64,000 bases of DNA from Phaeobacter gallaeciensis (GTDB lineage Bacteria > Pseudomonadota > Alphaproteobacteria > Rhodobacterales > Rhodobacteraceae). The position numbers and the translations under genes are program-made. Below are positions 26,644 to 36,766 of this stretch, piece by piece (the stretch's first letter is position 1; every line of letters begins with the position of its first letter). The notes beneath the pieces were generated by a model. The model was not told the origin of the DNA, did not search any database, and saw nothing but the letters and a program-made list of their open reading frames with translations. Location: assembly GCF_001678945.1 (NCBI RefSeq), contig NZ_CP015124.1, positions 1,609,501-1,673,500 on the forward strand, read 5' to 3'.

Positions 26644-27348
26644 GTGAGCCTGAGAAAACGCATCGCAGACAGCCCGCGCTTCAACCGCACCATTGAGGGG
26701 CTGTTCGCCGCCTACGTCCGATTCGCTTATCGCACCTCGCGCTGGCAACGCAGCGGCTTCGAGGAGATGGACGCCTGCGTCAAACGCGGAGAGCCGGTCA
26801 TATTTGTTCTGTGGCATCAACGGCTGATCATGGCGCCCTACCTGTTCGACACCTCTCTGGGGCGCATCTGCGCCCTGACCTCGGCGGCGCGGGCCGGACG
26901 GCTGGCCGGGCAAATCCTGGTGCGGCTTGGTTTCGAGACAATCCCGATGTCCAGCCACAAGCGCCACGTTGCCCTGTCGCGGGAGGTGCTGCGCCGCACC
27001 AAGGAAGGCTGTTCCATCGGGATCGCGGCCGACGGGCCGCGCGGCCCTGCCAGGATTTCCTCGGGCGTGCCGATCACCTGGGCCCGCATGACCGGCTGCC
27101 GGGTCTTCACCGTGGCCTTTGCGGAAAAGAAGGTCCTGAAGCTGCCCACCTGGGACAAGCAGATGCTGCCGCTGCCGTTTTCCCGCGGTGTACTGATCTG
27201 TCAGGAATGGCAGGAAACCGTTCCTAAGAAACCGACAGACGACGAAGCAGAGGCTCTAAGGCAAAGCCTTGAGACGTCGCTGGACCAGATCACCGACAAG
27301 GCAGACCAGGCCGCCGGACGTGCGCCTGATCCGATCAAGTCCGCCTGA
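26644..27348 (+). CDS. Lysophospholipid acyltransferase family protein (DUF374)
   Basis: 234 residues starting at a GTG with AAGGA seven bases upstream. The sequence follows the DUF374 pattern: IFVLWHQRLIMAPYLF with the probable catalytic His in WHQR, then SSHKRHVALSREVLRR, the GIAADGPRGPARISSGV phosphate-site block, and KLPTWDKQMLPLPFSR. Relatives are membrane-associated acyltransferases acting on lipid A or phospholipid precursors; the exact acceptor is unknown. It lies between trnW and tuf on the opposite strand, converging on tuf with a shared bidirectional terminator. Confidence 0.85.
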   Translation: MSLRKRIADSPRFNRTIEGLFAAYVRFAYRTSRWQRSGFEEMDACVKRGEPVIFVLWHQRLIMAPYLFDTSLGRICALTSAARAGRLAGQILVRLGFETIPMSSHKRHVALSREVLRRTKEGCSIGIAADGPRGPARISSGVPITWARMTGCRVFTVAFAEKKVLKLPTWDKQMLPLPFSRGVLICQEWQETVPKKPTDDEAEALRQSLETSLDQITDKADQAAGRAPDPIKSA

Positions 27349-27406
27349 CTCCAGCTGTTTCATCGCTCAGGCGACCCTCGCCCGTTTCAGTTTCATGCAC
27401 ATAGAA

Positions 27407-27432
27407 AAAGGGCCTCCCGAAGGAGGCCCTTT
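27407..27432. terminator. Bidirectional terminator between the DUF374 gene and tuf
   Basis: Perfect 11-base-pair stem AAAGGGCCTCC/GGAGGCCCTTT with a CGAA loop. The A-run on the left arm and the T-run on the right arm let it serve both converging genes; it is 23 bases after the tuf stop. Confidence 0.92.
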
Positions 27433-27455
27433 CCATCAGCAATCAGGAGACCTGA

Positions 27456-28631
<1,176 letters not shown>

Positions 28632-28691
28632 TCTCTTGGCGCCCTTTTGAAATGTGGGGTCCCTATGCGACCCGGTTTCCTCTGCGCGCGC

Positions 28692-28720
28692 CGATTATTT
28701 GGTTTACGCGCAAAAATCAA
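28692..28720 (-). promoter_or_regulatory. Candidate tuf promoter
   Basis: Minus-strand TTGATT (28715-28720) and TAATCG (28692-28697) are 17 bases apart, about 60 bases ahead of the tuf ATG. The -10 match is poor, so this is tentative. Confidence 0.35.
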
Positions 28721-28801
28721 CCCGTTCCTGCTTGACAGTCGTGGATTTGGCAAACTTCGTCCGGATTGATGTGGTTTCGCACCCCGGAGCGGGGCAATGC
28801 C

Positions 28802-29356
28802 TTACTCGGCGGCCTCGGCCCGCAGATCGAACCAGCCGTTTTCCTTGTGCTGTTCGGCCATCCATTCTTCCACCGCATCGGCGATATTCAGCGACAATCC
28901 GGCGATCTGTTCTTCCTTGGTCCGGCTGTGGCCCGAGCCGACAATCGCGCTTTCGCCTGTGGTGTCCTCGAAGATCTCCATCTGATGCTTGTCGGCAAGG
29001 AACTCTTCCTTTTCCACGTCGTAGACAAAGACATTCACAACCGCGACGCTTTTGGGATTGAACAGCACCGGCACCCCCGGCGGCGCCAGCATGAAGCCCT
29101 CAAGGGTCACGGCAACGTCGTACTCCTGCGGCCCGTCATAGCGGCGCAGGCGGGCTTCCAGCGCTGTTTTCATCGGCTCGATCCACTCCGATTGCTCCGC
29201 AGCGCGGGACATCGGCCATTTCAGCGCTTTTTCAGTATAAACATGGGCAACCCGCACCCGGAAGGCACCCAGATCCTCGGGTGGTTCGTCCAGCAGCGTT
29301 TCAGTGCAGGCCGAAAGCAGCGCAAAAAGGCCCAGAAAGGCAAGAAGTCGGGTCAT
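28802..29356 (-). CDS. Putative lipoprotein of unknown function
   Basis: 184 residues starting MTRLLAFLGLFALLSACTETL, a clear signal peptide with lipobox LSAC (Cys17), so the mature protein is lipid-anchored. The remainder is soluble, with VRVAHVYTEKALKWPMSRA and LFNPKSVAVVNVFVYDVEK. No domain is recognised. A much longer frame upstream to 29587 lacks any such logic; AAGGGAA precedes the chosen ATG. It is downstream of parC on the same strand, 139 bases away. An outer-membrane-facing role is inferred only from the anchor. Confidence 0.72.
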   Translation of the reverse strand: MTRLLAFLGLFALLSACTETLLDEPPEDLGAFRVRVAHVYTEKALKWPMSRAAEQSEWIEPMKTALEARLRRYDGPQEYDVAVTLEGFMLAPPGVPVLFNPKSVAVVNVFVYDVEKEEFLADKHQMEIFEDTTGESAIVGSGHSRTKEEQIAGLSLNIADAVEEWMAEQHKENGWFDLRAEAAE

Positions 29357-29495
29357 TCCATTTCCCTTGTATGAAGCTGGTGTATGAGGCCGGTCGCGCA
29401 CAGATAGGCAGAGCCGCGCGCGCCGGTAAAGACGCGCGTCAGCAACACCGACGGCAGGTGGCAAAGGGGGCACAGATTTTCCGCGCCCCGCACCA

Positions 29496-31844
29496 TCACT
29501 TGAATTTATAATTCCGTGGGAAGCCATAGGGCGGACGCTTGCCGACACCGGCGCGTTTACCCAGCCATTGGCTGAGATCCGTTTCATGGCGGGTCTTGCC
29601 GCCGCCCATTTCCCAGGTCAGGCCATCATCCCAGTTGAAGGTGGTGACATCGCTAAGGCCACCATCCAACTCCAGCGAGCCCTGCTTGCCGCGCGCCATA
29701 TTGTACTTTTGCAGGCGCACGCCCTTGCCGCGGGACAGTTCCGGCATTTCCTCGACCGAGAAGACCAGGAATTTGCCGTTTTCCGACACCACGGCCACGT
29801 GATCGCCGGTGACAGGCACACAGATTCGCGCCTGTTCGTCGTCCTTGACGTTCAACACCTGCTTGCCGCCGCGCGTCTGGGCCACGATGTCCTTTTCGGC
29901 GCAGATGAACCCGTTGCCCGCAGAAGAGGCGACCAGGATCTTGCCTTCGGGGTTGTGGATCAGGATATCGACGATTTCGACCTCGTTGGGCAGGTCCACC
30001 ATCAGGCGCAGAGGCTCGCCCATGCCGCGGCCACCGGGCAGCGTTGCGGCGCTGACCGTATAGAATCGCCCGTTGCTGCCAAAGACCAGCAGCCGATCGG
30101 TGGTTTCCGCGTGGAAGATGAAACGCGGCCCGTCGCCGTCCTTGAACTTCAATTCACGGTTCAGGTCGATATGGCCGGTCATGGCCCGGATCCAGCCCAT
30201 CTGCGAACAGACAACGGTGATCGGTTCGCGGTCGATCATTGCCTCCAGCGGCACTTCTTCGACTTCGCCTGCCTCGGCAAACCGGGTGCGGCGGGCGCCG
30301 CCTTCGTAGTTCTTGCCGAACTGCTTTTTGGTTTCCCGCAGCTGTTCGGTAATCCGGGTCCACTGCAGTTCTTCCGACCCCAGCAATTCCACCAGCCCGG
30401 CGCGTTCCTCGCGCAGGGCATCGCGTTCCCGGGTCAGCTCGATCTCTTCCAGCTTGCGCAAAGAGCGCAGCCGCATGTTGAGAATCGCCTCGGCCTGAAC
30501 CTCGGACAGCTCTCCGGTGCCTACACCGGGTGTTTTGTAGTCCGCCTCGTCATAGGCACGAGGGTGATCCTTCGACCAATCCTCCCGCATCAGAGCGGCC
30601 TTGGGGTCCTCATCATAGCGGATGATGTCGATCACCCGATCGAGGTTGAGGAAGGCGATGATGAAACCGTCCAGAACCTCCAGCCGGTGGTCGATCTTGG
30701 CCATCCGGTGGCGCGAGCGGCGCTGCAGCACGTCGCGGCGGTGATCAAGAAAGGCGCGCAGTACCTCTTTCATCGAGCAGACCTTGGGCGTGACCCCGTC
30801 GATCAGCACGTTCATGTTAAGCGAGAAGCGCAGTTCCAGATCGGAGTTGCGATAGAGCATGCCCATCAGCACATCGGGGTCGACGTTCTTGGAACGCGGC
30901 TCCAGCACGATGCGGATGTCATCGGCGCTCTCATCGCGCACATCGCCGAGAATCGGCACCTTCTTGGTCTGGATCAGCTCGGCGATTTTTTCGATCAGCT
31001 TGGATTTCTGAACCTGATAGGGGATTTCCGTGACCACGATCTGCCACTGACCCCGGCCAAGGTCCTCGACCTCATGGGTGGCGCGCAGCCGGAAGGAGCC
31101 ACGCCCGGTGCGATAAGCCTTTGCGATGTTTTCCTGCGGTTCGACGATCACCCCGCCAGTCGGGAAATCTGGCCCCGGCACGTATTTCAACAGGGTATCA
31201 TCATCGGCGCCGGGCGCCTTGATCAGGTGGATACAGGCGTCGATCAGCTCGGCAATGTTATGCGGCGGAATATTGGTCGCCATGCCCACAGCGATACCGC
31301 TGGCGCCATTGGCCAGAATGTTCGGGAAGGTTGCCGGCAAAACCGCCGGTTCGGTCAGGCGGCCATCGTAGTTGTCGCGAAAATCGACGGCATCCTCGTT
31401 CAGACCGTCCAGCATCGCCTCGGCGACAAAGGTCATGCGCGCCTCGGTATAGCGCGAGGCCGCCGGGTTATCGCCATCGATATTGCCGAAGTTGCCCTGA
31501 CCGTCGACAAGCGGGTAGCGAACGTTGAAATCCTGCGCCAGACGCGCCATCGCATCATAGATCGCCGCGTCGCCGTGGGGGTGGAAATCCCCCATGGTGT
31601 CGCCGGAAATCTTCGCCGATTTCAGAAAGCCTCCAGTCGAATTCAACCGCAACCGGTTCATCGCATAAAGAATGCGCCGATGCACCGGCTTCAGCCCGTC
31701 ACGCGCATCGGGCAGCGCCCGGTGCATGATCGTGCTCAGCGCATAGGTCAGGTAACGCTCGCCAATAGCGCGGCGCAGCGGTTCCAGCACTTCGCCGTTC
31801 TGCGGCGCGGAGGGGAGGTCGGGGTCTTCTACCAAGTCACTCAT
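29496..31844 (-). CDS. parC: DNA topoisomerase IV subunit A
   Basis: 782 residues starting MSDLVEDPDLPSAPQNGEVL. The breakage-reunion domain begins ERYLTYALSTIMHRALPDAR, typical for ParC, and the catalytic tyrosine is in AASRYTEARM. The C-terminal half carries beta-pinwheel repeats (about 520-740), including GGRGMGEPLRLMVDLPN. In the quinolone region the motif is HPHGDAAIYDAMA: the residue equal to E. coli Ser80 is Ala and Glu84 is Asp. The length and the missing GyrA-box signature favour ParC over GyrA. The ribosome site is weak (ACGGA), so the start is the least certain point; a longer frame to 31976 has no family support. Confidence 0.93.
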   Translation of the reverse strand: MSDLVEDPDLPSAPQNGEVLEPLRRAIGERYLTYALSTIMHRALPDARDGLKPVHRRILYAMNRLRLNSTGGFLKSAKISGDTMGDFHPHGDAAIYDAMARLAQDFNVRYPLVDGQGNFGNIDGDNPAASRYTEARMTFVAEAMLDGLNEDAVDFRDNYDGRLTEPAVLPATFPNILANGASGIAVGMATNIPPHNIAELIDACIHLIKAPGADDDTLLKYVPGPDFPTGGVIVEPQENIAKAYRTGRGSFRLRATHEVEDLGRGQWQIVVTEIPYQVQKSKLIEKIAELIQTKKVPILGDVRDESADDIRIVLEPRSKNVDPDVLMGMLYRNSDLELRFSLNMNVLIDGVTPKVCSMKEVLRAFLDHRRDVLQRRSRHRMAKIDHRLEVLDGFIIAFLNLDRVIDIIRYDEDPKAALMREDWSKDHPRAYDEADYKTPGVGTGELSEVQAEAILNMRLRSLRKLEEIELTRERDALREERAGLVELLGSEELQWTRITEQLRETKKQFGKNYEGGARRTRFAEAGEVEEVPLEAMIDREPITVVCSQMGWIRAMTGHIDLNRELKFKDGDGPRFIFHAETTDRLLVFGSNGRFYTVSAATLPGGRGMGEPLRLMVDLPNEVEIVDILIHNPEGKILVASSAGNGFICAEKDIVAQTRGGKQVLNVKDDEQARICVPVTGDHVAVVSENGKFLVFSVEEMPELSRGKGVRLQKYNMARGKQGSLELDGGLSDVTTFNWDDGLTWEMGGGKTRHETDLSQWLGKRAGVGKRPPYGFPRNYKFK

Positions 31845-32125
31845 TCCGTGGTAATACTGCCCCCATGTGCCGCGGTAAAGCGGCGCGTTGTCCTCCCCCG
31901 GCCCGGATTTTCCCCCTTGGCACCACTTGGGGGAGAAGAAATCGGACTCTCCCCTGTGTTTACGATCCTTTTTCACCTAGGCTTAAACCCGCACAGCCTA
32001 ATGTTCTGGCGTCAGTGCCACAGGGTCGAACAGCAGGATTCGGCCGCCACCGCCCACGAACGATGCCGCAGGGGCATCTGCCTCGGGCTGTCGTTAAATA
32101 TTGCTATTTTCCGGGGGACCACGCC

Positions 32126-32926
32126 ATGTCGCGCTTTGTTCTGGCGTCTTTTGCCTTCCTTGGCTGGGGGTTCTATGAGCTCAGCGGCGGGGCGGATTTT
32201 ACGCCGCCGCAACGGCCTGTGGTGGAAAAGAGCGCGGCCACGGACCCCACAGACAGCCCGGCCAAACTCGCAACACCCCGCAATGAAATAACCGTCACCG
32301 CAAGCTCTCTGGTGACCCGGACCTCTCTTGATCAGCGACATAAGGCCCTGGCGCAGGCACGTGCCGCTGGCCAGCAGAGCCTATCCCCCAATTTATCCCC
32401 CAATCAGGGCGCCCAAGAGACCGAGACCGCCGCTGCCAAGGATGGCACAGCCGCGTCCAGCGCCACCTCCCCCCGCGAGACCGCCAGCCCCCCGGGCACC
32501 ACACCATCCGTTACATCCCGGACCTCTGCGGCGCGGGTGATCTCCGCCGGGCTGGACACCGGGGGAATGCAACTTGCCTCGCTTGAAGAGGGCCTTGGCG
32601 GCGGGATGCAACTCGGCTTGCAAGGTCTGGGCACAACTCAGGCGCCACTGGCGGCCGCCACCAACCACCCCCCGACGACAGGCACGGCTTTGCTTGCCCC
32701 TGGGCTGACGGAAGACCCCAAAACGGACAAACGCAGCATCCGGGCCGCGCGGGTCAATATGCGGCAGGGGCCGGGCACCGCCTATCCGATCATCACCCGC
32801 CTGCTGGCCGGGGACGAAGTGATCGTGATCGGGGACAGCGGCACCGGCTGGCTGCATCTGCGCACCCCGGACAATGAACATTTTGGCTGGATCGCCGCTT
32901 CACTGGTCAGTCAAAAGGCCCCATAA
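32126..32926 (+). CDS. SH3-domain (SH3b) exported or membrane-anchored protein
   Basis: 266 residues starting MSRFVLASFAFLGWGFYELS, an N-terminal hydrophobic signal or anchor. A long Ala/Ser/Thr/Pro-rich linker follows (about 35-195). The C-terminal bacterial SH3 domain (about 205-263) has the family core ARVNMRQGPGTAYPIITRLL, then GDEVIVIGDSGTGWLHL and FGWIAASLV. Such domains usually bind peptidoglycan or protein partners in the periplasm. GGGGGA precedes the ATG; the longer frame from 31865 is not supported. It is transcribed divergently from parC with about 280 bases between. Confidence 0.82.
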   Translation: MSRFVLASFAFLGWGFYELSGGADFTPPQRPVVEKSAATDPTDSPAKLATPRNEITVTASSLVTRTSLDQRHKALAQARAAGQQSLSPNLSPNQGAQETETAAAKDGTAASSATSPRETASPPGTTPSVTSRTSAARVISAGLDTGGMQLASLEEGLGGGMQLGLQGLGTTQAPLAAATNHPPTTGTALLAPGLTEDPKTDKRSIRAARVNMRQGPGTAYPIITRLLAGDEVIVIGDSGTGWLHLRTPDNEHFGWIAASLVSQKAP

Positions 32927-32971
32927 CTGCGCTGGCGCGGGTATCCCCCGCGCAGATGCAATGGGGGCAAT

Positions 32972-33802
32972 ATGCAAAAAACCATCCTGATTACGGGCAG
33001 TTCTTCGGGCATCGGACTGGATGCGGCCCGCGGCATGCGGGATCGTGGCTGGCGGGTCTTTGCCTCCTGCCGCCAGCAGCAAGACTGCGACCGGATGCGC
33101 GATGAAGGCTTCGACAGTCCGCTGATCGACTACACCCGGCCAGACACCATCACGGACGGACTGAAGCAAGTGCTGACCGCAACCGGCGGGGGCCTTGATG
33201 TGCTGTTCAACAACGGCGCACACGGGCTGCCCGGCGCAGTCGAGGATCTGCCGACTGAGGCGTTGCGTGACATCTTCGAAAGCAATTTCTTCGGCTGGCA
33301 CGAGCTGACACGTCAGGTGCTGCCGGTGATGCGGGCGCAGGGCCATGGGCGCATCGTGCAGAACTCGTCCATTCTGGGTCTGGTGACCTTCCCGTGGCGA
33401 GGCGCCTATGTGGCAACCAAATACGCCATCGAAGGGCTGACGGATACGCTCCGGATCGAACTAACGGACACCAACATCCATGTGATCCTGATCGAACCCG
33501 GCCCGGTGACATCGAAGATTCGCGAAAACTCTATCCCGCATTTCGAACGCTACGTGGATTGGCGCGCCTCACCCCTGCGCGCCCGTTATGAGGAGAGCCT
33601 GCTAAAGCGGCTTTACGAAAGCAAAGGCCCCGACCGGTTCGAACTCCCAGCCTCGGCGGTGACGGCGAAACTGATCCATGCCTGCGAGTCGCCTCGCCCC
33701 CGCCCGCGCTATTACGTAACCACGCCGACCCATATCGCGGGCTTCCTGCGCCGGATTTTGCCAACCCGGTCAATTGACCGCATCCTGGCGCGGCTTAGAT
33801 AG
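32972..33802 (+). CDS. Short-chain dehydrogenase/reductase family oxidoreductase
   Basis: 276 residues. The nucleotide-binding TGSSSGIG motif is at residues 8-15, the structural NNGAHG at about 80, the catalytic Ser in NSSILG and the Tyr-x3-Lys in YVATK. Arg/Gln residues at the second strand (ASCRQQQD) suggest NADP rather than NAD preference, though this is inference. The C-terminus is longer and more basic than in minimal SDRs (RRILPTRSIDRILARLR). Substrate unknown. It starts 45 bases after the SH3-domain gene and may be co-transcribed with it. Confidence 0.88.
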   Translation: MQKTILITGSSSGIGLDAARGMRDRGWRVFASCRQQQDCDRMRDEGFDSPLIDYTRPDTITDGLKQVLTATGGGLDVLFNNGAHGLPGAVEDLPTEALRDIFESNFFGWHELTRQVLPVMRAQGHGRIVQNSSILGLVTFPWRGAYVATKYAIEGLTDTLRIELTDTNIHVILIEPGPVTSKIRENSIPHFERYVDWRASPLRARYEESLLKRLYESKGPDRFELPASAVTAKLIHACESPRPRPRYYVTTPTHIAGFLRRILPTRSIDRILARLR

Positions 33803-33873
33803 CGGATTCGCGGTCGCCATCCGCCCATGCAGGCGATAGACCGGGGCAACGCAAATGCGAAGGAGCAAGAGCA

Positions 33874-34077
33874 ATGGGTGATCCGCTCTATATTCTGGCC
33901 ATCCTGGCCATGGCGGCCGTGGTGATCGTTTTGGTGATCGGGCTTGGTGGCTTTGGTAAAGGCGGCGCCTTCAACCACAAGTATGGCAACAAGATGATGC
34001 GCCTCCGGCTACTGTTCCAGTTCATTGCCGTTGTACTGGTGGCCGCCTATGTCTACCTGCGCAATCAGGGAGGATAA
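33874..34077 (+). CDS. Twin transmembrane helix small protein
   Basis: 67 residues with two membrane helices (about 5-25 and 46-62) joined by the basic, Gly-rich loop GKGGAFNHKYGNKMMRLR. The loop and spacing resemble the HIG1-like twin-helix proteins found next to PduO-type adenosyltransferases in alphaproteobacteria. HIG1 relatives modulate respiratory complexes, but a role here is not shown. The stop is followed six bases later by the cobalamin adenosyltransferase ATG, whose ribosome site GGAGG overlaps this gene's end. Confidence 0.85.
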   Translation: MGDPLYILAILAMAAVVIVLVIGLGGFGKGGAFNHKYGNKMMRLRLLFQFIAVVLVAAYVYLRNQGG

Positions 34078-34083
34078 GAAATC

Positions 34084-34656
34084 ATGGTTGTTCTGAACAA
34101 GATTTACACCCGCACCGGTGACAAGGGCGATACGGCTCTGGGCAATGGTGACCGGGTTGCCAAACATTCGGCCCGGGTCACCGCCTATGGCACCTCGGAC
34201 GAGTTGAACGCTTTTGTCGGCGTTGCCCGTCTTGAGGCCTCAGGTGAAATGGATGCCGCCCTTACCCGCATCCAGAATGACCTTTTCGATCTGGGGGCCG
34301 ACCTTTGCCGCCCGGAAATGGATAAGGACGGCGAATCGGAATACCCGCCGCTGCGCATGGTGCCCAGTCAGGTCGACCGGCTCGAAGCCGAGATCGATGT
34401 GATGAACAAGGAACTGGCGCCGCTGCGCAGTTTTGTTTTGCCTGGCGGGTCGAAACTGGCTGCCCATCTGCACGTCTGCCGCACCGTGGCGCGCCGCGCG
34501 GAACGCCTGGCGACCGAGCTTGCCACCGAAGAAGACGTGAACCCGGCAGCGGTCAAATATCTCAACCGCCTGTCCGACTGGTTTTTCGTCGCCTCCCGCG
34601 CCGCCAATGACAATGGCGATCTGGATGTGCTCTGGGTTCCGGGCGCCAACCGCTGA
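34084..34656 (+). CDS. Cob(I)yrinic acid a,c-diamide adenosyltransferase (PduO type)
   Basis: 190 residues. Transfers adenosyl from ATP to cob(I)alamin to make coenzyme B12. The PduO-family ATP-binding N-terminus IYTRTGDKGDTALGNGDRV and the helical-bundle signature YGTSDELNAFVGVAR are present, as is the late RLSDWFFVASRAAN. Coenzyme B12 would serve mutases such as methylmalonyl- and ethylmalonyl-CoA mutase; the latter pathway fits with mcd in this window (inference). It lies in a probable two-gene unit with the twin-helix protein. Confidence 0.95.
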   Translation: MVVLNKIYTRTGDKGDTALGNGDRVAKHSARVTAYGTSDELNAFVGVARLEASGEMDAALTRIQNDLFDLGADLCRPEMDKDGESEYPPLRMVPSQVDRLEAEIDVMNKELAPLRSFVLPGGSKLAAHLHVCRTVARRAERLATELATEEDVNPAAVKYLNRLSDWFFVASRAANDNGDLDVLWVPGANR

Positions 34657-34877
34657 CCCCCGGATCATCGCCTCTGCGAATCGCAGGGGCCCAAGACATG
34701 CCCCGGCGACAACGCCGGAGTGGAAATCTGCCGTGGCGGCAGGCAGGGGCGCTTGCGAAACATTCTTGCAAAAATGATGCGACAAACACGCGGACGCGAC
34801 GTCCGGGGCCGCTAACATGACGATTTTTCACTGTTGCCCGCACCACTGACCCGGTATCAACGGCGCGAGAGCATGGA

Positions 34878-34907
34878 GGCCCGCCGTCCCCACGGCAGGC
34901 CGTTTGT
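34878..34907 (+). promoter_or_regulatory. Hairpin with T-tail directly ahead of etfB (possible attenuator)
   Basis: GGCCCGCCGT pairs with ACGGCAGGCC (one internal mismatch) around a CCCC loop at 34878-34901 and is followed by GTTTGTT, ending only a few bases before the AAGGAG ribosome site of etfB. It could be a leader terminator or could mask translation. Confidence 0.45.
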
Positions 34908-34924
34908 TAAGGAGAGAACGCAAA

Positions 34925-35683
34925 ATGAAGGTACTCGTGCCTGTCAAACGCGTGATTGACTATAACGTGAAGGTCCGCGTCAAAGCGGACGGAAGCGGTG
35001 TCGATCTCGCCAACGTCAAAATGTCGATGAACCCCTTTGACGAAATCGCCGTCGAAGAGGCCATTCGCCTGAAAGAAGCCGGTAAGGCGGATGAGGTCGT
35101 TGCGGTCTCGATCGGCGTGAAACAGGCACAGGAAACCCTGCGCACCGCGCTGGCCATGGGCGCAGACCGCGCCATCCTGGTTGTCGCCGCCGATGACGTG
35201 CACACCGATATCGAGCCTCTGGCCGTGGCCAAGATCCTCGCCAAGGTCGTCGAGGAAGAGCAGCCCGGTCTGGTGCTCGCAGGCAAGCAGGCGATCGACA
35301 ACGACATGAACGCCACCGGTCAGATGCTGTCCGCGCTTCTGGGCTGGTCGCAGGGCACCTTTGCCTCCGAAGTCGACATCGACGGCGACAGCGCCAAGGT
35401 CACCCGCGAGGTAGACGGCGGTCTGCAGACCATCTCTGTCAAGATGCCCGCCATCGTCACCGTGGACCTGCGCCTCAACGAGCCGCGCTATGCCTCGCTG
35501 CCGAACATCATGAAGGCCAAGAAAAAGCCGCTGGACGAGAAAACCGCTGCCGATTACGGCGTCGATGTCTCCCCGCGTCTTGAGATCGTCTCCACCACCG
35601 AACCGCAGGCCCGCTCGGCTGGCATCATGGTCGGTTCGGTTGACGAACTGGTTGCGAAACTCAAAGAAGCGGGGGCTGTGTAA
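34925..35683 (+). CDS. etfB: Electron transfer flavoprotein subunit beta
   Basis: 252 residues starting [23 protein letters not shown]-binding subunit of ETF, which passes electrons from acyl-CoA dehydrogenases to ETF-ubiquinone oxidoreductase. Family features include [30 protein letters not shown] and the recognition-loop [15 protein letters not shown] that contacts dehydrogenases. A TTG start seven codons earlier is possible, but AAGGAG lies properly ahead of this ATG. Its TAA shares one base with the etfA ATG, so the subunits are translationally coupled. Confidence 0.97.
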   Translation: MKVLVPVKRVIDYNVKVRVKADGSGVDLANVKMSMNPFDEIAVEEAIRLKEAGKADEVVAVSIGVKQAQETLRTALAMGADRAILVVAADDVHTDIEPLAVAKILAKVVEEEQPGLVLAGKQAIDNDMNATGQMLSALLGWSQGTFASEVDIDGDSAKVTREVDGGLQTISVKMPAIVTVDLRLNEPRYASLPNIMKAKKKPLDEKTAADYGVDVSPRLEIVSTTEPQARSAGIMVGSVDELVAKLKEAGAV

Positions 35684-36612
35684 TGGCTGTTCTTCTCCTT
35701 GCTGAAGTGAACAATGGCGAACTGGCGATGGACGCCACCGCCAAGGCTGTCTCCGCCTCCAAGGCGCTGGGTGATGTGACCGTGCTTTGTGCCGGTGCAT
35801 CGGCTGCTGCCGCAGGCGACGCTGCTGCCAAGATCGACGGCGTGGCCAAGGTGCTGGTCGCCGAGGACGCCTCGCTGGGTCACCGCCTGGCCGAGCCGAC
35901 TGCAGCGCTGATCGTGTCGCTGGCTGGTGATTACAGCCACATCGTGGCACCTGCGACCACCGACGCCAAGAACGTGCTGCCGCGCGTTGCTGCGCTGCTG
36001 GACGTGATGGTGATCTCGGATGTGACCGCTGTTGTCGACGCCGACACTTTCGAGCGTCCGATCTACGCCGGTAACGCGATCCAAACCGTGAAGTCGAAAG
36101 ACGCCAAGAAGGTCATCTCCTTCCGGACCTCGACCTTCGACGCAGCTGGCGAAGGCGGCTCTGCCGCTGTTGAAACCACCGGCGCAGCCGAGAACCCCGG
36201 CCTGTCCGAATGGGTCGAAGACAAGGTTGCCGAAAGCGACCGCCCCGAGCTGACCTCGGCTGGCGTTGTTGTCTCCGGTGGTCGCGGTGTCGGCTCCGAA
36301 GAGGACTTCAAACTGATCGAAGGTCTGGCGGACAAGCTGGGCGCTGCGGTTGGTGCGTCCCGTGCTGCGGTCGATTCCGGCTATGCTCCGAACGACTGGC
36401 AGGTGGGTCAGACCGGTAAGGTCGTCGCCCCCGAGCTCTATGTCGCGGTCGGCATCTCCGGCGCGATCCAGCACCTGGCGGGCATGAAGGACTCCAAGAT
36501 CATCGTCGCCATCAACAAGGACGAAGAGGCACCGATCTTCCAGGTTGCCGATTATGGCCTCGTGGCAGACCTGTTCCAGGCCGTCCCCGAACTCACCGAA
36601 AAACTGGGCTAA
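35683..36612 (+). CDS. etfA: Electron transfer flavoprotein subunit alpha
   Basis: 309 residues, FAD-binding subunit. The C-terminal domain has the ETF-alpha signature: [50 protein letters not shown] and the closing [20 protein letters not shown]. The reading frame begins inside the etfB stop (TAATG). A strong bidirectional terminator follows. The likely electron donors in this window include mcd. Confidence 0.97.
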   Translation: MAVLLLAEVNNGELAMDATAKAVSASKALGDVTVLCAGASAAAAGDAAAKIDGVAKVLVAEDASLGHRLAEPTAALIVSLAGDYSHIVAPATTDAKNVLPRVAALLDVMVISDVTAVVDADTFERPIYAGNAIQTVKSKDAKKVISFRTSTFDAAGEGGSAAVETTGAAENPGLSEWVEDKVAESDRPELTSAGVVVSGGRGVGSEEDFKLIEGLADKLGAAVGASRAAVDSGYAPNDWQVGQTGKVVAPELYVAVGISGAIQHLAGMKDSKIIVAINKDEEAPIFQVADYGLVADLFQAVPELTEKLG

Positions 36613-36667
36613 AAGCCCTGGCTCCGGCCCGGCACACGCCGGGCCACACAGAGCCACATGTCATCGA

Positions 36668-36696
36668 AAAAGGCCCGCATCCGATGCGGGCCTTTT
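36668..36696. terminator. Terminator after etfBA (bidirectional)
   Basis: A perfect 13-base-pair stem AAAAGGCCCGCAT/ATGCGGGCCTTTT with a three-base loop. A-rich and T-rich arms also suit the converging gene at 36767. Confidence 0.92.
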
Positions 36697-36766
36697 GCGT
36701 TCTGTATACTTCGAAAACCAGGCAGCAGGTCGGCCACCCTACTGACCGGCAGCTATCACATGCGGG

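Noticed and set aside
28785-28797. Small CCCCG-CTC-CGGGG hairpin after the lipoprotein gene as a terminator
   Set aside because: Five base pairs and no T-run are too weak to call.
31865-32125. Upstream extension of the SH3-domain protein
   Set aside because: It would hide the N-terminal signal segment and overlap the parC start; a good ribosome site lies at 32126.
29568-32291. A 907-codon plus-strand frame opposite parC
   Set aside because: Antisense shadow of parC that runs past its end; no family motifs.
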